This document shows, piece after piece, positions 1 through 8,069 of a stretch of DNA of 49,722 nucleotides. Below the pieces are notes generated by a model. That model was not told where the DNA came from and did no database searches. It saw nothing but the letters and a program-made list of their open reading frames with translations. Where the stretch lies: NCBI RefSeq assembly GCF_034432235.1, contig NZ_DAOUCJ010000086.1:1-49722 (forward strand), written 5' to 3'. Source of the DNA: Thermoflexus sp. Its GTDB lineage: Bacteria; Chloroflexota; Anaerolineae; Thermoflexales; Thermoflexaceae. The position numbers and the translations under genes were made by a program. Numbering within the stretch: position 1 is the first letter of the stretch; every line of letters begins with the position of its first letter.

Positions 1-173
1 TCCTTGTGGAGCCGAAGGGCAGAGGGGATCGGCTCTCCGCGTTCGATCGCTTCCAGGCAACGCGCCAGGCCCCAGTTGTAGGCAAAGCGAGCGGCCCCCA
101 CGTGCCGGGCCAGGGTCACCCGCTGCGCCCCGTTCGGATCCCGCTCGAAGCGAAACGCCTGCATCCCCCGCAT
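1..173 (-). CDS. tnpB: TnpB, RNA-guided nuclease of IS200/IS605 family, N-terminal part
   Basis: Only the first 57 residues are inside the window; the gene runs off the left edge. The peptide contains FRFERDPNGAQRVTLARH and ARFAYNWGLARCLEA, the usual N-terminal signature of TnpB (basic FRxxP/D-type strand, then RFxYNWGL). TnpB proteins are transposon-encoded RNA-guided DNA endonucleases; the RuvC-like catalytic residues would lie beyond the edge. The start at 173 is chosen because GGAGG precedes it by about 7 bases; a second in-frame ATG follows at 164. Unlike the copy at the right edge, this one reads in frame as far as it can be followed. Confidence 0.8.
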   Translation of the reverse strand, partial: MRGMQAFRFERDPNGAQRVTLARHVGAARFAYNWGLARCLEAIERGEPIPSALRLHK

Positions 174-285
174 CCCACCGCCTCCAGCCCTCGCCTGGCG
201 CGGTTCCGCGCGGAGAGTTTCACGGTTGCAGCCGGTCGTCAGAACTTGCAATAAATCTAATAAAATGGGCAACTGCTGTCAACCC
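1..285 (-). mobile_element. IS200/IS605-type element, left end and 5' part of tnpB (copy 1, cut by window edge)
   Basis: From position 285 leftward this region matches, in inverted orientation, the last 250 bases of the window. The match covers a noncoding end of about 110 bases and the start of a TnpB gene. The shared sequence starts with GGGTTGACAG, which marks the probable element end. No tnpA is visible between the end and tnpB, so this resembles the tnpB-only (IS1341-type) layout. The other end of the element lies outside the window. Confidence 0.75.
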
Positions 286-395
286 TGAGGGCCTGGATTC
301 CATCTCGGATCCTCACGCCATGATTACGGAGCTTTTCAGAAAGGCAACTCCTGCTCACAATCCGGACGATTCGGCACACTGCTGATTTTGTGATG

Positions 396-423
396 ATCTT
401 ACCACAGGCGATGTGAATGTCAA
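396..423 (-). promoter_or_regulatory. Leftward sigma-70-type promoter facing the IS
   Basis: On the minus strand TTGACA (423-418) and TAAGAT (401-396) are separated by 16 bases. Transcription would run left into the IS end about 110 bases away. No gene remains between promoter and IS apart from a short start-like stretch, so the original target was probably displaced by the insertion. Confidence 0.45.
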
Positions 424-553
424 TAAATGCGTCTCCTCCCTTCCAAAGTCACTTCCCTTTTTTTAAAACAGCCCCACTATAGAGAAAGTCCCGTGTCCAT
501 CCCCCAGATAATCCCCAGGACTTCAATGGGACGCAGGGTGGGGGAATCCAACG

Positions 554-559
554 TATAAT
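554..559 (+). promoter_or_regulatory. Candidate -10 element for the acyl-CoA dehydrogenase-etf genes
   Basis: A perfect TATAAT lies 61 bases before the start codon of the acyl-CoA dehydrogenase gene. No good TTGACA-like element is found at the usual distance, so the call rests on the -10 alone. Confidence 0.4.
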
Positions 560-620
560 TCACGGGAAGCGGATTCCGTTCGCCGAGCCCCAGATCTGCG
601 CTCTTCCAGAGGAGGCCCCC

Positions 621-1838
621 ATGGATTTCCGGTTGAGCGATGAGCATCGCATGGTGCAGCAGATGGTCCGCGAGTTCGCCGAGCGGGAGATCCGGCCGGT
701 CATCAAGGAGCACGACCGGGCTCAGAAACCGATCCCATGGCTCTTCGAGCGGATGGCCGCCCTGGGGCTCCTGGGGATCTGCATCCCCGTGAAATACGGC
801 GGCGCGGGGATGGACTACATCGCCCTGGGCCTGGCCTGCGAGGAGCTGGAGCGGATCGACAGCTCCCTCCGGGTGGTGATGTCCGTCCACGTGGCCCTCA
901 ATTCCCTCTCCCTCCTTCAGTGGGGAACAGAGGAACAGAAGCGACGATACCTGGTTCCTCAGGCGAGGGGAGAGAAGATCGCTGCTTACGCCCTCACCGA
1001 GCCCGGCGCCGGATCCGACGCGGCCGCCATCCGCACGACCGCAAAACGCCAGGGAGATGTCTACATCCTGAACGGGGAGAAAACCTGGATCAGCCTGGCG
1101 GATGTGGCGGATCACTTCCTGGTGATCGCCAAGACCGATCCGGAGAAAGGCCACCGGGGCATGTCGGCCTTCATTGTGGAACGCTCGTTCCCCGGTGTAA
1201 AAACCGGCACCATCCACGGCAAGCTGGGGGTCCGCGCGGGCAACACCGGATGGATCGTCCTGGAGAACACCCCGGTGCCGGTGGAGAACCGTTTGGGAGA
1301 GGAAGGGGAAGGCTTCTATATTGCCATGGCGGCCCTGGACAACGGGCGTTACACGGTGGCGGCGGGGGCCACCGGGCTGATCCGGGCTTGCCTGGAAGCC
1401 TCAGTGAAATACGCCAACGAGCGGATGACCTTTGGCCGCCGGATCGGGGAGCATCAGCTGGTCCAGGAGATGATCGCGAAGATGGCCGCCAATTATGAGA
1501 TCGCCCGCCTGCTCTATCTGCGGGCCGGGTGGATGAAGAACATGGGGATGCGCAACACCCGGGAGACCAGCCTGGCCAAATGGTTCGCCACCGAGGCGGC
1601 CGTTCAGGCGGCTCTGGATGCGATCCAGATCCATGGAGCCTATGGCTACAGCGATGAGTATGATGTGGAGCGTTACCTGCGCAACGCGAAAGGGGAAGTG
1701 ATCTACGAGGGCACCAGTCAGATCCACACGATCCTGCAGGCGGAATACGCCCTGGGCTATCGCAAGGATCGCCCCCTGCGCTGCGAGTTGCCGGCCTACG
1801 ATCCGGAGATCTGGCGCGCCGAGCCGGCGATGGCCTGA
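621..1838 (+). CDS. Acyl-CoA dehydrogenase
   Basis: FAD-dependent dehydrogenase of 405 residues, the usual family length. It oxidises an acyl-CoA to the 2,3-enoyl-CoA and passes electrons to electron transfer flavoprotein, which is encoded just downstream. Visible family marks are the FAD/substrate-loop segment AYALTEPGAGSDAA (about residues 120-133), the arginine-rich dimer/FAD segment around YANERMTFGRR, and the C-terminal VIYEGTSQIH. Glu363 in that last motif is at the position of the catalytic base of short-chain and glutaryl-type enzymes. The start has GGAGG at 611-615. Substrate cannot be fixed; the C-terminus resembles short-chain or glutaryl-CoA types. It sits 163 bases ahead of etfB and is probably cotranscribed with it. 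Confidence 0.93.
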   Translation: MDFRLSDEHRMVQQMVREFAEREIRPVIKEHDRAQKPIPWLFERMAALGLLGICIPVKYGGAGMDYIALGLACEELERIDSSLRVVMSVHVALNSLSLLQWGTEEQKRRYLVPQARGEKIAAYALTEPGAGSDAAAIRTTAKRQGDVYILNGEKTWISLADVADHFLVIAKTDPEKGHRGMSAFIVERSFPGVKTGTIHGKLGVRAGNTGWIVLENTPVPVENRLGEEGEGFYIAMAALDNGRYTVAAGATGLIRACLEASVKYANERMTFGRRIGEHQLVQEMIAKMAANYEIARLLYLRAGWMKNMGMRNTRETSLAKWFATEAAVQAALDAIQIHGAYGYSDEYDVERYLRNAKGEVIYEGTSQIHTILQAEYALGYRKDRPLRCELPAYDPEIWRAEPAMA

Positions 1839-2001
1839 ACCTGTCCTGAACACCTCCTGCTCAGAATTCAGAATGGCGAGGAGTGACGCCGCTGCCTCTT
1901 CCTGAAGGCTTTCGGGAAAGGGATCCTCCCACCTCCTGGAATGGGAGCGCGACGGGGGATGTCCTGTAAGCGAACAAAGAATATCCCTGCCGGAGGGGAC
2001 C

Positions 2002-2796
2002 ATGCACATTGTGGTGCCCATCAAGCAAACCCCAGATACGACCGCCACGTTGACCGTCGACGCATCGGGACGGATATCCTGGGGCGATGCCCCGCTGATC
2101 GTGAATCCATGGGATGAATTCGCCATCGAGGAGTCCCTGCGGTTGAAGGAGAAGTTCGGAGGGAGGGTCACGGTCATCACGATGGGCCCGGAATCCGCGA
2201 AGGAGGCGCTGAAGCAGGCCGTGGCCATGGGATGCGATGAGGCCATTCTTCTTCACGATCCCGCCTTTGAGGGCTCCGATGCGGTGGTCACCGCCGCCAT
2301 CCTGGCCGCGGCCATCCGCAAACTGGGTGCGGTAGACCTGGTCTTCATGGGCAAAGAGAGCGTGGACGGGAACTCCGCCCAGGTCCCGCCGGCCCTTGCC
2401 CGTCGCCTGGGCTGGCCATTGCTGGCCTATGTAGGGAAGATCCGTGAGATCGATCCGGCCGGGCGGACGATCGTGGTGGAGCGGATCCTGGAGGAGGGCC
2501 GCCAGGTGGTGCGGGCGCCGCTCCCGGCGGTTCTCAGCGCGATGCAGATGAACGAGCCGCGATATCCCTCCTTTATGGGGATCCGGAAAGCGGCCCGCAT
2601 GTCGATCCCGGTCTGGACCGCAGCGGATCTGGGGCTGGCGCTGGAGCAGGTCGGCGCGTCCGCCTCGGCGGCCCGCTGGCCTGTCGTCTTCGCCCCGCCG
2701 AAGCAGGAGGTCCGGTGTGAGTTCATCCAGGGGGAGTCGCCCGAGGAGATCGCCCGCCTCCTGGTGGATCGGTTGCTGGCGGAGAAGGTCCTGTGA
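2002..2796 (+). CDS. etfB: Electron transfer flavoprotein beta subunit
   Basis: Beta subunit of the soluble ETF heterodimer, which takes electrons from acyl-CoA dehydrogenases and passes them on, normally to ETF:quinone oxidoreductase. The 264-residue length is typical. The N-terminus MHIVVPIKQTPDT, the NPWDEFAIEE segment and the AMP/FAD-binding stretch around LVFMGKESVDGNSAQV are family signatures. GGAGGGG at 1992-1998 fixes the start. It lies between the acyl-CoA dehydrogenase and etfA in one orientation, which supports a shared role in fatty or branched acyl-CoA oxidation. No ETF:quinone oxidoreductase gene is present in the window. Confidence 0.95.
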   Translation: MHIVVPIKQTPDTTATLTVDASGRISWGDAPLIVNPWDEFAIEESLRLKEKFGGRVTVITMGPESAKEALKQAVAMGCDEAILLHDPAFEGSDAVVTAAILAAAIRKLGAVDLVFMGKESVDGNSAQVPPALARRLGWPLLAYVGKIREIDPAGRTIVVERILEEGRQVVRAPLPAVLSAMQMNEPRYPSFMGIRKAARMSIPVWTAADLGLALEQVGASASAARWPVVFAPPKQEVRCEFIQGESPEEIARLLVDRLLAEKVL

Positions 2797-2846
2797 GCTT
2801 TCCCTTCGCATAGCTCCTGAGAGATCCCGGCTTACGGAGGATATCC

Positions 2847-3836
2847 ATGAGCCATGTCTGGGTCTGGCTCGAGCAATTCCAGGGGAAGATCCCCTCGATC
2901 GTGTGGGAGACCATGGGAGTGGCCCGGCGGCTGGCGGATGCCCTGGGAACCGGAGTGACGGCTGTGTGGATCGGGGGGACGATCGCCGATCAGGCTGGGG
3001 AGGCCATTGCCATGGGCGCCGATGTGGTCCAGGTGATCGAACACCCGGCGCTGGCCGATTTCCGGTTCGAACCTTATCTGACTGTCCTGAGCCATTTGGT
3101 GAAGGAAGGGGCCCCTCAGGTTATCCTCATCGGTTCCACCGCCCGCGGCCGCGAGCTGGCCGGGGGGCTGGCGGCGGAACTGGGGACGGCGGCGCTGGTC
3201 GATGCGCTGGAGGTCTCTGTGGAAGATGGGCGTGTCATTGCGATCCGGCCGATCTATGAAGGCAAGCTGTTCGCCCGGACCTATGTCGAGCGCTCTCCCG
3301 CGATCGTAACCATCCGGGGGCGTGCCTTCCCCAAACCCGATCCCGATCCCGGTCGAAAAGGGGAGATCCGTCGGGTTTCCATCGAGCTGGATCCCCTGGC
3401 TTTCCCCACAGAGGTCCTGGAGTGGATCCAGGAAACAGAGGGGGAGATCAGCCTGAACGAGGCCCGTATTGTGGTGGGCGGCGGGCGCGGGGTTGGTGGG
3501 CCGGAGGGGTTTGAGCCCTTGCGGGAGCTGGCTCGCGCATTAGGGGCTGCCCTGGGAGCCACGCGGGCGGTGGTGGATGCGGGCTGGATCCCTTACAAGT
3601 ACCAGGTAGGCCAGACCGGGAAGACGATCAGCCCGGATCTCTACATCGCGTGCGGGATCTCCGGTGCCATCCAGCATCTCTCTGGCCTGCGGGGGGTGAA
3701 GGTCATCGTAGCGATTAATAAGGATCCCGAGGCCCCGATCTTCAAGGTGGCCCGTTATGGTGTGGTGGACGATCTTTTCAAGATCGTCCCGGCCCTTACA
3801 GCGGAGCTCCGTCGTCGCGGGCTCGCGAAAGGGTGA
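2847..3836 (+). CDS. etfA: Electron transfer flavoprotein alpha subunit
   Basis: Alpha subunit, 329 residues, carrying the FAD-binding C-terminal domain. Seen in the sequence: an N-terminal alpha/beta domain, then from about residue 205 GGGRGVGGPEGFEPLRELA, the DAGWIPYKYQVGQTGKTI segment, and CGISGAIQHLSG followed by INKDPEAPIF, the standard ETF-alpha FAD fingerprint. GGAGG at 2836-2840 supports the ATG. The gene follows etfB by 50 bases, so the two are almost certainly cotranscribed and form the heterodimer that serves the upstream dehydrogenase. Confidence 0.95.
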   Translation: MSHVWVWLEQFQGKIPSIVWETMGVARRLADALGTGVTAVWIGGTIADQAGEAIAMGADVVQVIEHPALADFRFEPYLTVLSHLVKEGAPQVILIGSTARGRELAGGLAAELGTAALVDALEVSVEDGRVIAIRPIYEGKLFARTYVERSPAIVTIRGRAFPKPDPDPGRKGEIRRVSIELDPLAFPTEVLEWIQETEGEISLNEARIVVGGGRGVGGPEGFEPLRELARALGAALGATRAVVDAGWIPYKYQVGQTGKTISPDLYIACGISGAIQHLSGLRGVKVIVAINKDPEAPIFKVARYGVVDDLFKIVPALTAELRRRGLAKG

Positions 3837-3998
3837 GCCTTCTATCTCCTCGGATCACGGACCATTTTCCGCTCGCTCCTTGCGCTTCGGCGGGCGTGTT
3901 GGGCTGCCTGCCGTTTGATCTCCTGCCGCAGAGCCTTCGTGGGCGCGGGCCAACTATCTCCTCGGCCAGCGGCACGAGAGCGGATCGTCCAGCGGAGG

Positions 3999-4229
3999 CT
4001 ATACATTGCGGGATGGCTTCGAGGGGGAGGGGGGGAGGCTGGCCGAGAAGCCCAGGACGGCTCCCAAGATCATGGCGGTTACAGCTTCCCACAGCGGAAG
4101 AGGGATTCCGGAAACCAGTGAGAACAACCAGGCGACAGCCAGCCCCAGGATCGCACCGCTGAGGATCAGCAACGGGCGGGCCCGGAGAGTAGAAGGAGTT
4201 GTCGGCGTTCGCTCGGAAGGCGGAGTCAT
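3999..4229 (-). CDS. Small membrane protein, two predicted helices
   Basis: Unrecognised 76-residue protein. Residues about 19-40 (PLLILSGAILGLAVAWLFSL) and 44-65 (LPLWEAVTAMILGAVLGFSA) are hydrophobic enough to be two membrane helices; both tails are Pro/Ser/Thr-rich and polar. The reading frame stays open upstream through the two tRNA genes, but that part only translates tRNA sequence. The start at 4229 is chosen because GGGAG lies just before it. It is downstream of tRNA-His and tRNA-Arg on the same strand, beyond their terminator. It faces etfA tail to tail. Confidence 0.6.
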   Translation of the reverse strand: MTPPSERTPTTPSTLRARPLLILSGAILGLAVAWLFSLVSGIPLPLWEAVTAMILGAVLGFSASLPPSPSKPSRNV

Positions 4230-4280
4230 CGGCAGCTCCCACGGTTTTGTCAGGCGGCCGACGACCGAAAAGCCGACTAC

Positions 4281-4310
4281 AAAAAAACGGTGTGGGGAAA
4301 ACCCCACACC
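4281..4310 (-). terminator. Intrinsic terminator after tRNA-Arg
   Basis: A perfect 9-bp stem GGTGTGGGG/CCCCACACC with a 4-base loop (4289-4310) is followed on the minus strand by a run of seven T (4287-4281). Position and orientation fit termination of the tRNA-His/tRNA-Arg transcript. Confidence 0.85.
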
Positions 4311-4320
4311 GGCCGTGTAG

Positions 4321-4394
4321 CGCCCCCGGCGCGACTCGAACGCGCAACCACTGGATCCGAAGTCCAGCGCTCTATCCAATTGAGCTACGGGGGC
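4321..4394 (-). tRNA. tRNA-Arg (anticodon TCG)
   Basis: Full cloverleaf of 74 bases: acceptor stem GCCCCCG/CGGGGGC, D-arm with AGCTCAATTGGATAGAGC, anticodon stem CTGGA/TCCAG with loop CTTCGGA giving anticodon TCG, and T-arm GCGCG-TTCGAGT-CGCGC. The 3' CCA is not encoded. It lies 4 bases after the encoded CCA of tRNA-His on the same strand. Confidence 0.95.
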
Positions 4395-4398
4395 CCTT

Positions 4399-4475
4399 TG
4401 GGGAGGGCGACGGGGTTCGAACCCGCGACCTCCTGATCCACAGTCAGGCGCTCTCACCGCTGAGCTACGCCCTCC
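4399..4475 (-). tRNA. tRNA-His (anticodon GTG)
   Basis: Cloverleaf with anticodon stem CCTGA/TCAGG and loop CTGTGGA, anticodon GTG. It has the tRNA-His hallmark: an extra 5' G (position -1, base 4475) opposite the discriminator C (4402). The 3' CCA appears to be encoded (4401-4399), unlike in the neighbouring tRNA-Arg. Confidence 0.95.
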
Positions 4476-4486
4476 ACGCGCTTTTA

Positions 4487-4515
4487 ATTTTACTGTGTTC
4501 TCCCCACCCTCGCAA
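4487..4515 (-). promoter_or_regulatory. Promoter of the tRNA-His/tRNA-Arg unit
   Basis: On the minus strand TTGCGA (4515-4510) and TAAAAT (4492-4487) are spaced by 17 bases and end 11 bases before the tRNA-His 5' end. It is also divergent from the methyltransferase gene at 4596. Confidence 0.6.
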
Positions 4516-4595
4516 TCCGCCGGGTCCTGGGGAGTTGGATGATCGGCCGGACGGTGATGGATTGATCCCCATCATCCGAATTCGGAGTTTTCCCC

Positions 4596-5417
4596 ATGGA
4601 TCCTGGAAAGCAAGCGCAGGAGTTCTTCTCCCGTTATGCCCCAGCTTACACGGTTAGCCCTTCCCACCGGGCTGGCGAGGATTTGCACCGGTTGGTGGCC
4701 CTGCTGGCTCCAGCTGGTCGAGGGCGCCTCCTGGATGTCGCCACAGGTAGTGGTCATACCGCCCTCGCCATGGCCTCGTGGGTAGACGAAGCGGTAGGCC
4801 TGGATCTCACCCCGGCGATGGGAGCCGAGTTCATGCGCCAGGCCCGGGCCCATGGCTTCCTCGGGATGCGGTTCGTGGTTGGGGCGGTGGAGGCCCTTCC
4901 CTTTCCGGATGGCGCTTTCCAATGGGTCACGTGCCGCCGGGCCGCTCATCATTTCCCCGATCTCCCCCAGGCCCTGGCCGAGATGAAACGGGTCTTGGCG
5001 CCTAACGGACGGATCGGTATAGTGGATATGATTGCTCCGGCGGATCCGGAGGCAGCGCGCTTTCTGAATGAACTCGAACGGATCCGGGACCCTTCCCATC
5101 AACGGGCGCTTGGTCTGAAGGAGTGGAGGGAGCAAATGCAGGGGACAGGGCTATCGCTGATCGCTGTCGAAGTCGTCGAGGAAATCCAGTCCTGGGAGCA
5201 GTGGTGGTTCCCTGTCCCTCTCGACAGCGCGGCAGCAGAACGGGCCCTCGCATATGTCTCTCAGGCAGGCCCAGAAGCCGGGGAAGTCTTGCTTCCACAT
5301 CCGAAAGGGGTGATGATCCGGAAGCGACGGGGAATCATGGTAGCGATCCGCCAGCCCTCATCGACATCCCTTCCGGGCTCGCCCGTAGATGTCGCAGATC
5401 CGCTCCAGGGGGCCTGA
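4596..5417 (+). CDS. Class I SAM-dependent methyltransferase, UbiE-like
   Basis: 273-residue soluble methyltransferase. Motif I LLDVATGSGHTALAMA (about residues 45-60) binds S-adenosylmethionine, GLDLTPAM carries the acidic residue for the ribose, VEALPFPDGAFQWVTCRRAAHH is motif II with a UbiE/COQ5-like ending, and LAEMKRVLAPNGRIGIVDM is the usual post-II strand. The substrate is unknown; UbiE/COQ5 relatives methylate quinone precursors, but many homologues act elsewhere. There is no strong ribosome site before the ATG, so the start is less certain. It is followed at 180 bases by a glycosyltransferase on the same strand. The last 30 residues are Ser/Pro-rich and probably disordered. Confidence 0.8.
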   Translation: MDPGKQAQEFFSRYAPAYTVSPSHRAGEDLHRLVALLAPAGRGRLLDVATGSGHTALAMASWVDEAVGLDLTPAMGAEFMRQARAHGFLGMRFVVGAVEALPFPDGAFQWVTCRRAAHHFPDLPQALAEMKRVLAPNGRIGIVDMIAPADPEAARFLNELERIRDPSHQRALGLKEWREQMQGTGLSLIAVEVVEEIQSWEQWWFPVPLDSAAAERALAYVSQAGPEAGEVLLPHPKGVMIRKRRGIMVAIRQPSSTSLPGSPVDVADPLQGA

Positions 5418-5596
5418 AAAGCGGAGGGCCAGTCCCCCCTCTCCCAATCGAAGGCGAACCCAGCGGCGCAAATCCCAAATCGGATCTCATGGTTGGCGTT
5501 CTCACGGGCTTTTGAGGTCCCCGGGATGCCTCCGGCACCCTGGGCTCTTGAACGGGAGTGCAATCGATTCATCGTCCAGGGGGAGCGGTTGCTTCC

Positions 5597-6322
5597 ATGA
5601 ATTTGCGTTGCCTGGTGATCATCCCGACTTACAATGAGCGGGAGAACATCGAAGGGCTCATCCGGGCGCTCCTGGCGCTTCCTCTTTCGCTGGATGTGTT
5701 GGTGGTGGATGACCATTCGCCGGATGGAACAGGGGAGCTGGTGGCGGCAATGGCCGCGGGGGATCCCCGCATCCATATTCTCCGCCGGCCCGCCAAGCTG
5801 GGGCTGGGGACCGCTTATGTGGCCGGGTTCCGGTTTGGGCTGGCCCATGGTTATGGGCGCATCCTGACGATGGATGCGGATTTCTCCCACGATCCGGCGT
5901 ATGTGCCGGCGTTGATCGAGCGAAGCCAGGAGGCGGATTTGGTCATCGGCTCCCGATATGTTCCGGGCGGAGAGGTGGTGGACAGCCCGTGGTATCGGCG
6001 GCTGCTCAGCCGGGGGGCCAACCGGTTTGCCCGGACGCTACTGGGCTTAACCCCGAGGGATGTGACGGCGGGCTTTCGCTGTTATCGCCCGGCGGTTCTG
6101 GAGGCGATTGCTCCAGAAACCATCCGGGCGGAGGGGTATGCGTTCCTGATTGAGATCACCTATCGGGTGCAGCGGGCAGGCTTTCGGATCGCCGAGGTTC
6201 CCATCCGGTTTAGGGACCGCCGCTATGGGCGATCCAAGGTGTCGCGACAAGAGATCGCGCGGGCGCTGTGGACGGTTCTCCGGCTCGCGCAGGATCGGAA
6301 ACGCGTTCGCCGGAAGCCATGA
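5597..6322 (+). CDS. Glycosyltransferase family 2, polyprenol-phosphate mannosyltransferase-like
   Basis: 241-residue GT-A fold enzyme of the DPM1/polyprenol-monophosphomannose synthase type, which transfers a sugar from a nucleotide donor to a membrane polyprenyl phosphate. Seen: VIIPTYNERENIEGLI at the N-terminus, VVDDHSPDGT, the metal-binding DAD at residues 93-95 in TMDADFSHDP, and VIGSRYVPGG. It ends after the catalytic domain and lacks the C-terminal GtrA-like membrane helices of some relatives. The start at 5597 is preferred over one 39 bases upstream because GGGGGAGC precedes it and because family members begin just before VIIPTYNE. It runs directly into the next gene region. Confidence 0.87.
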   Translation: MNLRCLVIIPTYNERENIEGLIRALLALPLSLDVLVVDDHSPDGTGELVAAMAAGDPRIHILRRPAKLGLGTAYVAGFRFGLAHGYGRILTMDADFSHDPAYVPALIERSQEADLVIGSRYVPGGEVVDSPWYRRLLSRGANRFARTLLGLTPRDVTAGFRCYRPAVLEAIAPETIRAEGYAFLIEITYRVQRAGFRIAEVPIRFRDRRYGRSKVSRQEIARALWTVLRLAQDRKRVRRKP

Positions 6323-6427
6323 ATGTCCGCCGGCCTGGGCGAGAGGGCGGGCCGTCTCATTCTCATGCGCTTGGGGGTGTGGTCGGACAGCTCGCTTTTC
6401 CCATCCTGGAATCCGGAGGCGGACGCC

Positions 6428-7342
6428 GTGGAGTTTGTCGTCTGCAACCTCTGCGGTTCCTCCCGGACTCGTCTGCGCTTTCCCAGCACCCTGTCGCGCC
6501 GTCGGGATCGAGCGCCGGATTTCCGCTGCACCAGCAACGGCTACGGGATCCATCCCCCGATCGTCCAATGCGTGGACTGTGGCCTGGTCTACGCCAATCC
6601 CCGTTATGCAGCGTCAGAGATCACGGAGACCTATCGGGCGATCGAAGATCCTCTTTATGTGCTGGAGCGGGAAGGACGAGTCCTTACATTTGAGCGTCAT
6701 CTCCAGCCCATCGAACAGCTCGCCGGACCTGGGCATGGTCGGCGCTTGCTTGATGTGGGCTGCCATATCGGGATCTTCTTGGAGATCGCCCAGGCTCACG
6801 GCTGGGAGGCCTGGGGGGTGGAGCCCTCGCGCTGGGCGGTGGAGATCGCGCGGGCCAGAGGGCTTCGGGTAATTGAGGGGACGCTCCGGGAGGTGGGGTT
6901 CCCCAATGCCTGGTTCGATGTGGTCACGCTGTGGGATGTCATCGAGCATCTGGGCGATCCGATGGGCGAGCTTCGCGAAATCTATCGGATCCTGAAACCC
7001 GATGGCTGGGTGGTGATCCATACGATGGATATTGAGAGCCCCTTCGCTCGGCTCCTGGGCGCGCGCTGGCCATGGCTGATGGAGATGCATCTTTACTACT
7101 TCTCCCGACGCACGCTGCGGAGCATGCTGGAGCGCGTTGGGTTTCGAGTTCATCATATGGCGGCGGAGGGACGATATCTGCGCCTGGGATATCTGGCCAC
7201 ACGGGTCCGTGCGCTCTTTCCCCGCCTGGGCGCGCTTCTGGTCTGGCTGGTCCAGCGAGCCCATTTAGCCGCGCGGGCCGTTTATATCGATCTGGGGGAT
7301 CTGTTCACCGCTTATGCTCAGAAGCCTGAGTCCCCCCAATGA
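6428..7342 (+). CDS. SAM-dependent methyltransferase with N-terminal zinc ribbon
   Basis: 304-residue protein from the GTG at 6428. CNLCG (Cys6, Cys9) and CVDCG (Cys48, Cys51) form a four-cysteine zinc ribbon. The methyltransferase core follows, with motif I LLDVGCHIGIFLEIA and the motif II-like VVTLWDVIEHLGDPMGEL, then EIYRILKPDGWVVI. Zinc-ribbon methyltransferases of this shape are common in surface-polysaccharide and lipid loci; the substrate here is not known. GGAGG at 6415-6419, 8 bases before the GTG, argues against the upstream ATG at 6323, which abuts the previous stop codon and would add 35 unremarkable residues. Likely cotranscribed with the glycosyltransferase. Confidence 0.8.
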   Translation: MEFVVCNLCGSSRTRLRFPSTLSRRRDRAPDFRCTSNGYGIHPPIVQCVDCGLVYANPRYAASEITETYRAIEDPLYVLEREGRVLTFERHLQPIEQLAGPGHGRRLLDVGCHIGIFLEIAQAHGWEAWGVEPSRWAVEIARARGLRVIEGTLREVGFPNAWFDVVTLWDVIEHLGDPMGELREIYRILKPDGWVVIHTMDIESPFARLLGARWPWLMEMHLYYFSRRTLRSMLERVGFRVHHMAAEGRYLRLGYLATRVRALFPRLGALLVWLVQRAHLAARAVYIDLGDLFTAYAQKPESPQ

Positions 7343-7449
7343 TCCCGCCTTGTTCATCGAGATCCCGAGGGCCCCAACGAATAATGAACCCATCGGAGAG
7401 CGCACCGATATCGCCGTAAGCTATATCACCACATTATGGAAAGCAGCGG

Positions 7450-7478
7450 TTGCCCTCCTGGGTCAGGCCGCTTACAAT
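7450..7478 (+). promoter_or_regulatory. Promoter of the glycine cleavage operon
   Basis: TTGCCC (7450-7455) and TACAAT (7473-7478) are separated by 17 bases and lie 92 bases before gcvH. No glycine-riboswitch-like fold was recognised in the leader. Confidence 0.6.
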
Positions 7479-7569
7479 GAGACAGGAATAGCGCTCTGTA
7501 TTCCCTCAAATTGTCCCTTGCGATTGGCATGCCACGCAAAGGTCGGATCTCTGACCGAAGGGGGTCGCT

Positions 7570-7959
7570 ATGCACATCCCGCCCGATCTGCGCTACACGG
7601 AATCCGACGAATGGGTTCGCCTGGAAGGCGAGGAAGCGGTGTGCGGCGTCACCGATTACGCCCAGAGCCAGCTCTCCGATGTCGTTTACGTGGAGCTGCC
7701 CGAGGTGGGTCGCACATTTCAGAAAGGCGAGGTCTTCGGGGCGATCGAGTCGGTGAAGGCGGCGGCCGATCTCTATATGCCGATGAGCGGAACCATCACA
7801 GCGGTGAACACCGACTTGGTTCAAAACCCGGAGTGGGTGAATCAGGACCCCTATGGGCGGGCCTGGCTGATCCGATTCCGGCCCAGCAACCCCGCGGAGT
7901 ATGAAACCCTGATGGACGCCGAGGCATATCGGGCCCATTGCGAGGCCCGCGCACATTGA
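7570..7959 (+). CDS. gcvH: Glycine cleavage system H protein
   Basis: Lipoyl carrier of the glycine cleavage system, 129 residues. It shuttles the aminomethyl group from P-protein to T-protein and is reoxidised by lipoamide dehydrogenase. The lipoyl lysine is Lys63 in GAIESVKAAAD. The N-terminal YTESDEWVRLEG and the TDYAQSQLSDVVYVELPEVG strand are standard. It is preceded by GAAGGGGG and a clear promoter, and is the first gene of gcvH-gcvPA-gcvPB. The acidic patch around the lipoyl site (ESVKAAADLY) is intact. Confidence 0.97.
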   Translation: MHIPPDLRYTESDEWVRLEGEEAVCGVTDYAQSQLSDVVYVELPEVGRTFQKGEVFGAIESVKAAADLYMPMSGTITAVNTDLVQNPEWVNQDPYGRAWLIRFRPSNPAEYETLMDAEAYRAHCEARAH

Positions 7960-8069
7960 GAGACGATCGCCTGAGCCATGTGCCGTTTCCCTTTCCCTGC
8001 GAACAGAACGGGCAGGGGATGGAGAACGGGTTTGCCGGAGAAGAACGGGCTCTGCTCTCGGAGGTGCCC

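Larger units (their letters stand above)
286..620. other. Intergenic region between the IS end and the acyl-CoA dehydrogenase gene
   Basis: No convincing gene is seen. The stretch is more AT-rich than the rest of the window. It holds a leftward promoter-like pair at 396-423 and a rightward -10-like TATAAT at 554-559, listed separately. Confidence 0.5.

Noticed and set aside
477..1217. Long minus-strand open frame opposite the acyl-CoA dehydrogenase
   Set aside because: GC-rich shadow of the real gene; no ribosome site and no protein family resemblance.
3999..4457. 152-codon minus frame covering the tRNAs
   Set aside because: Its first half only translates tRNA-His and tRNA-Arg; only the last 76 codons are a plausible gene.
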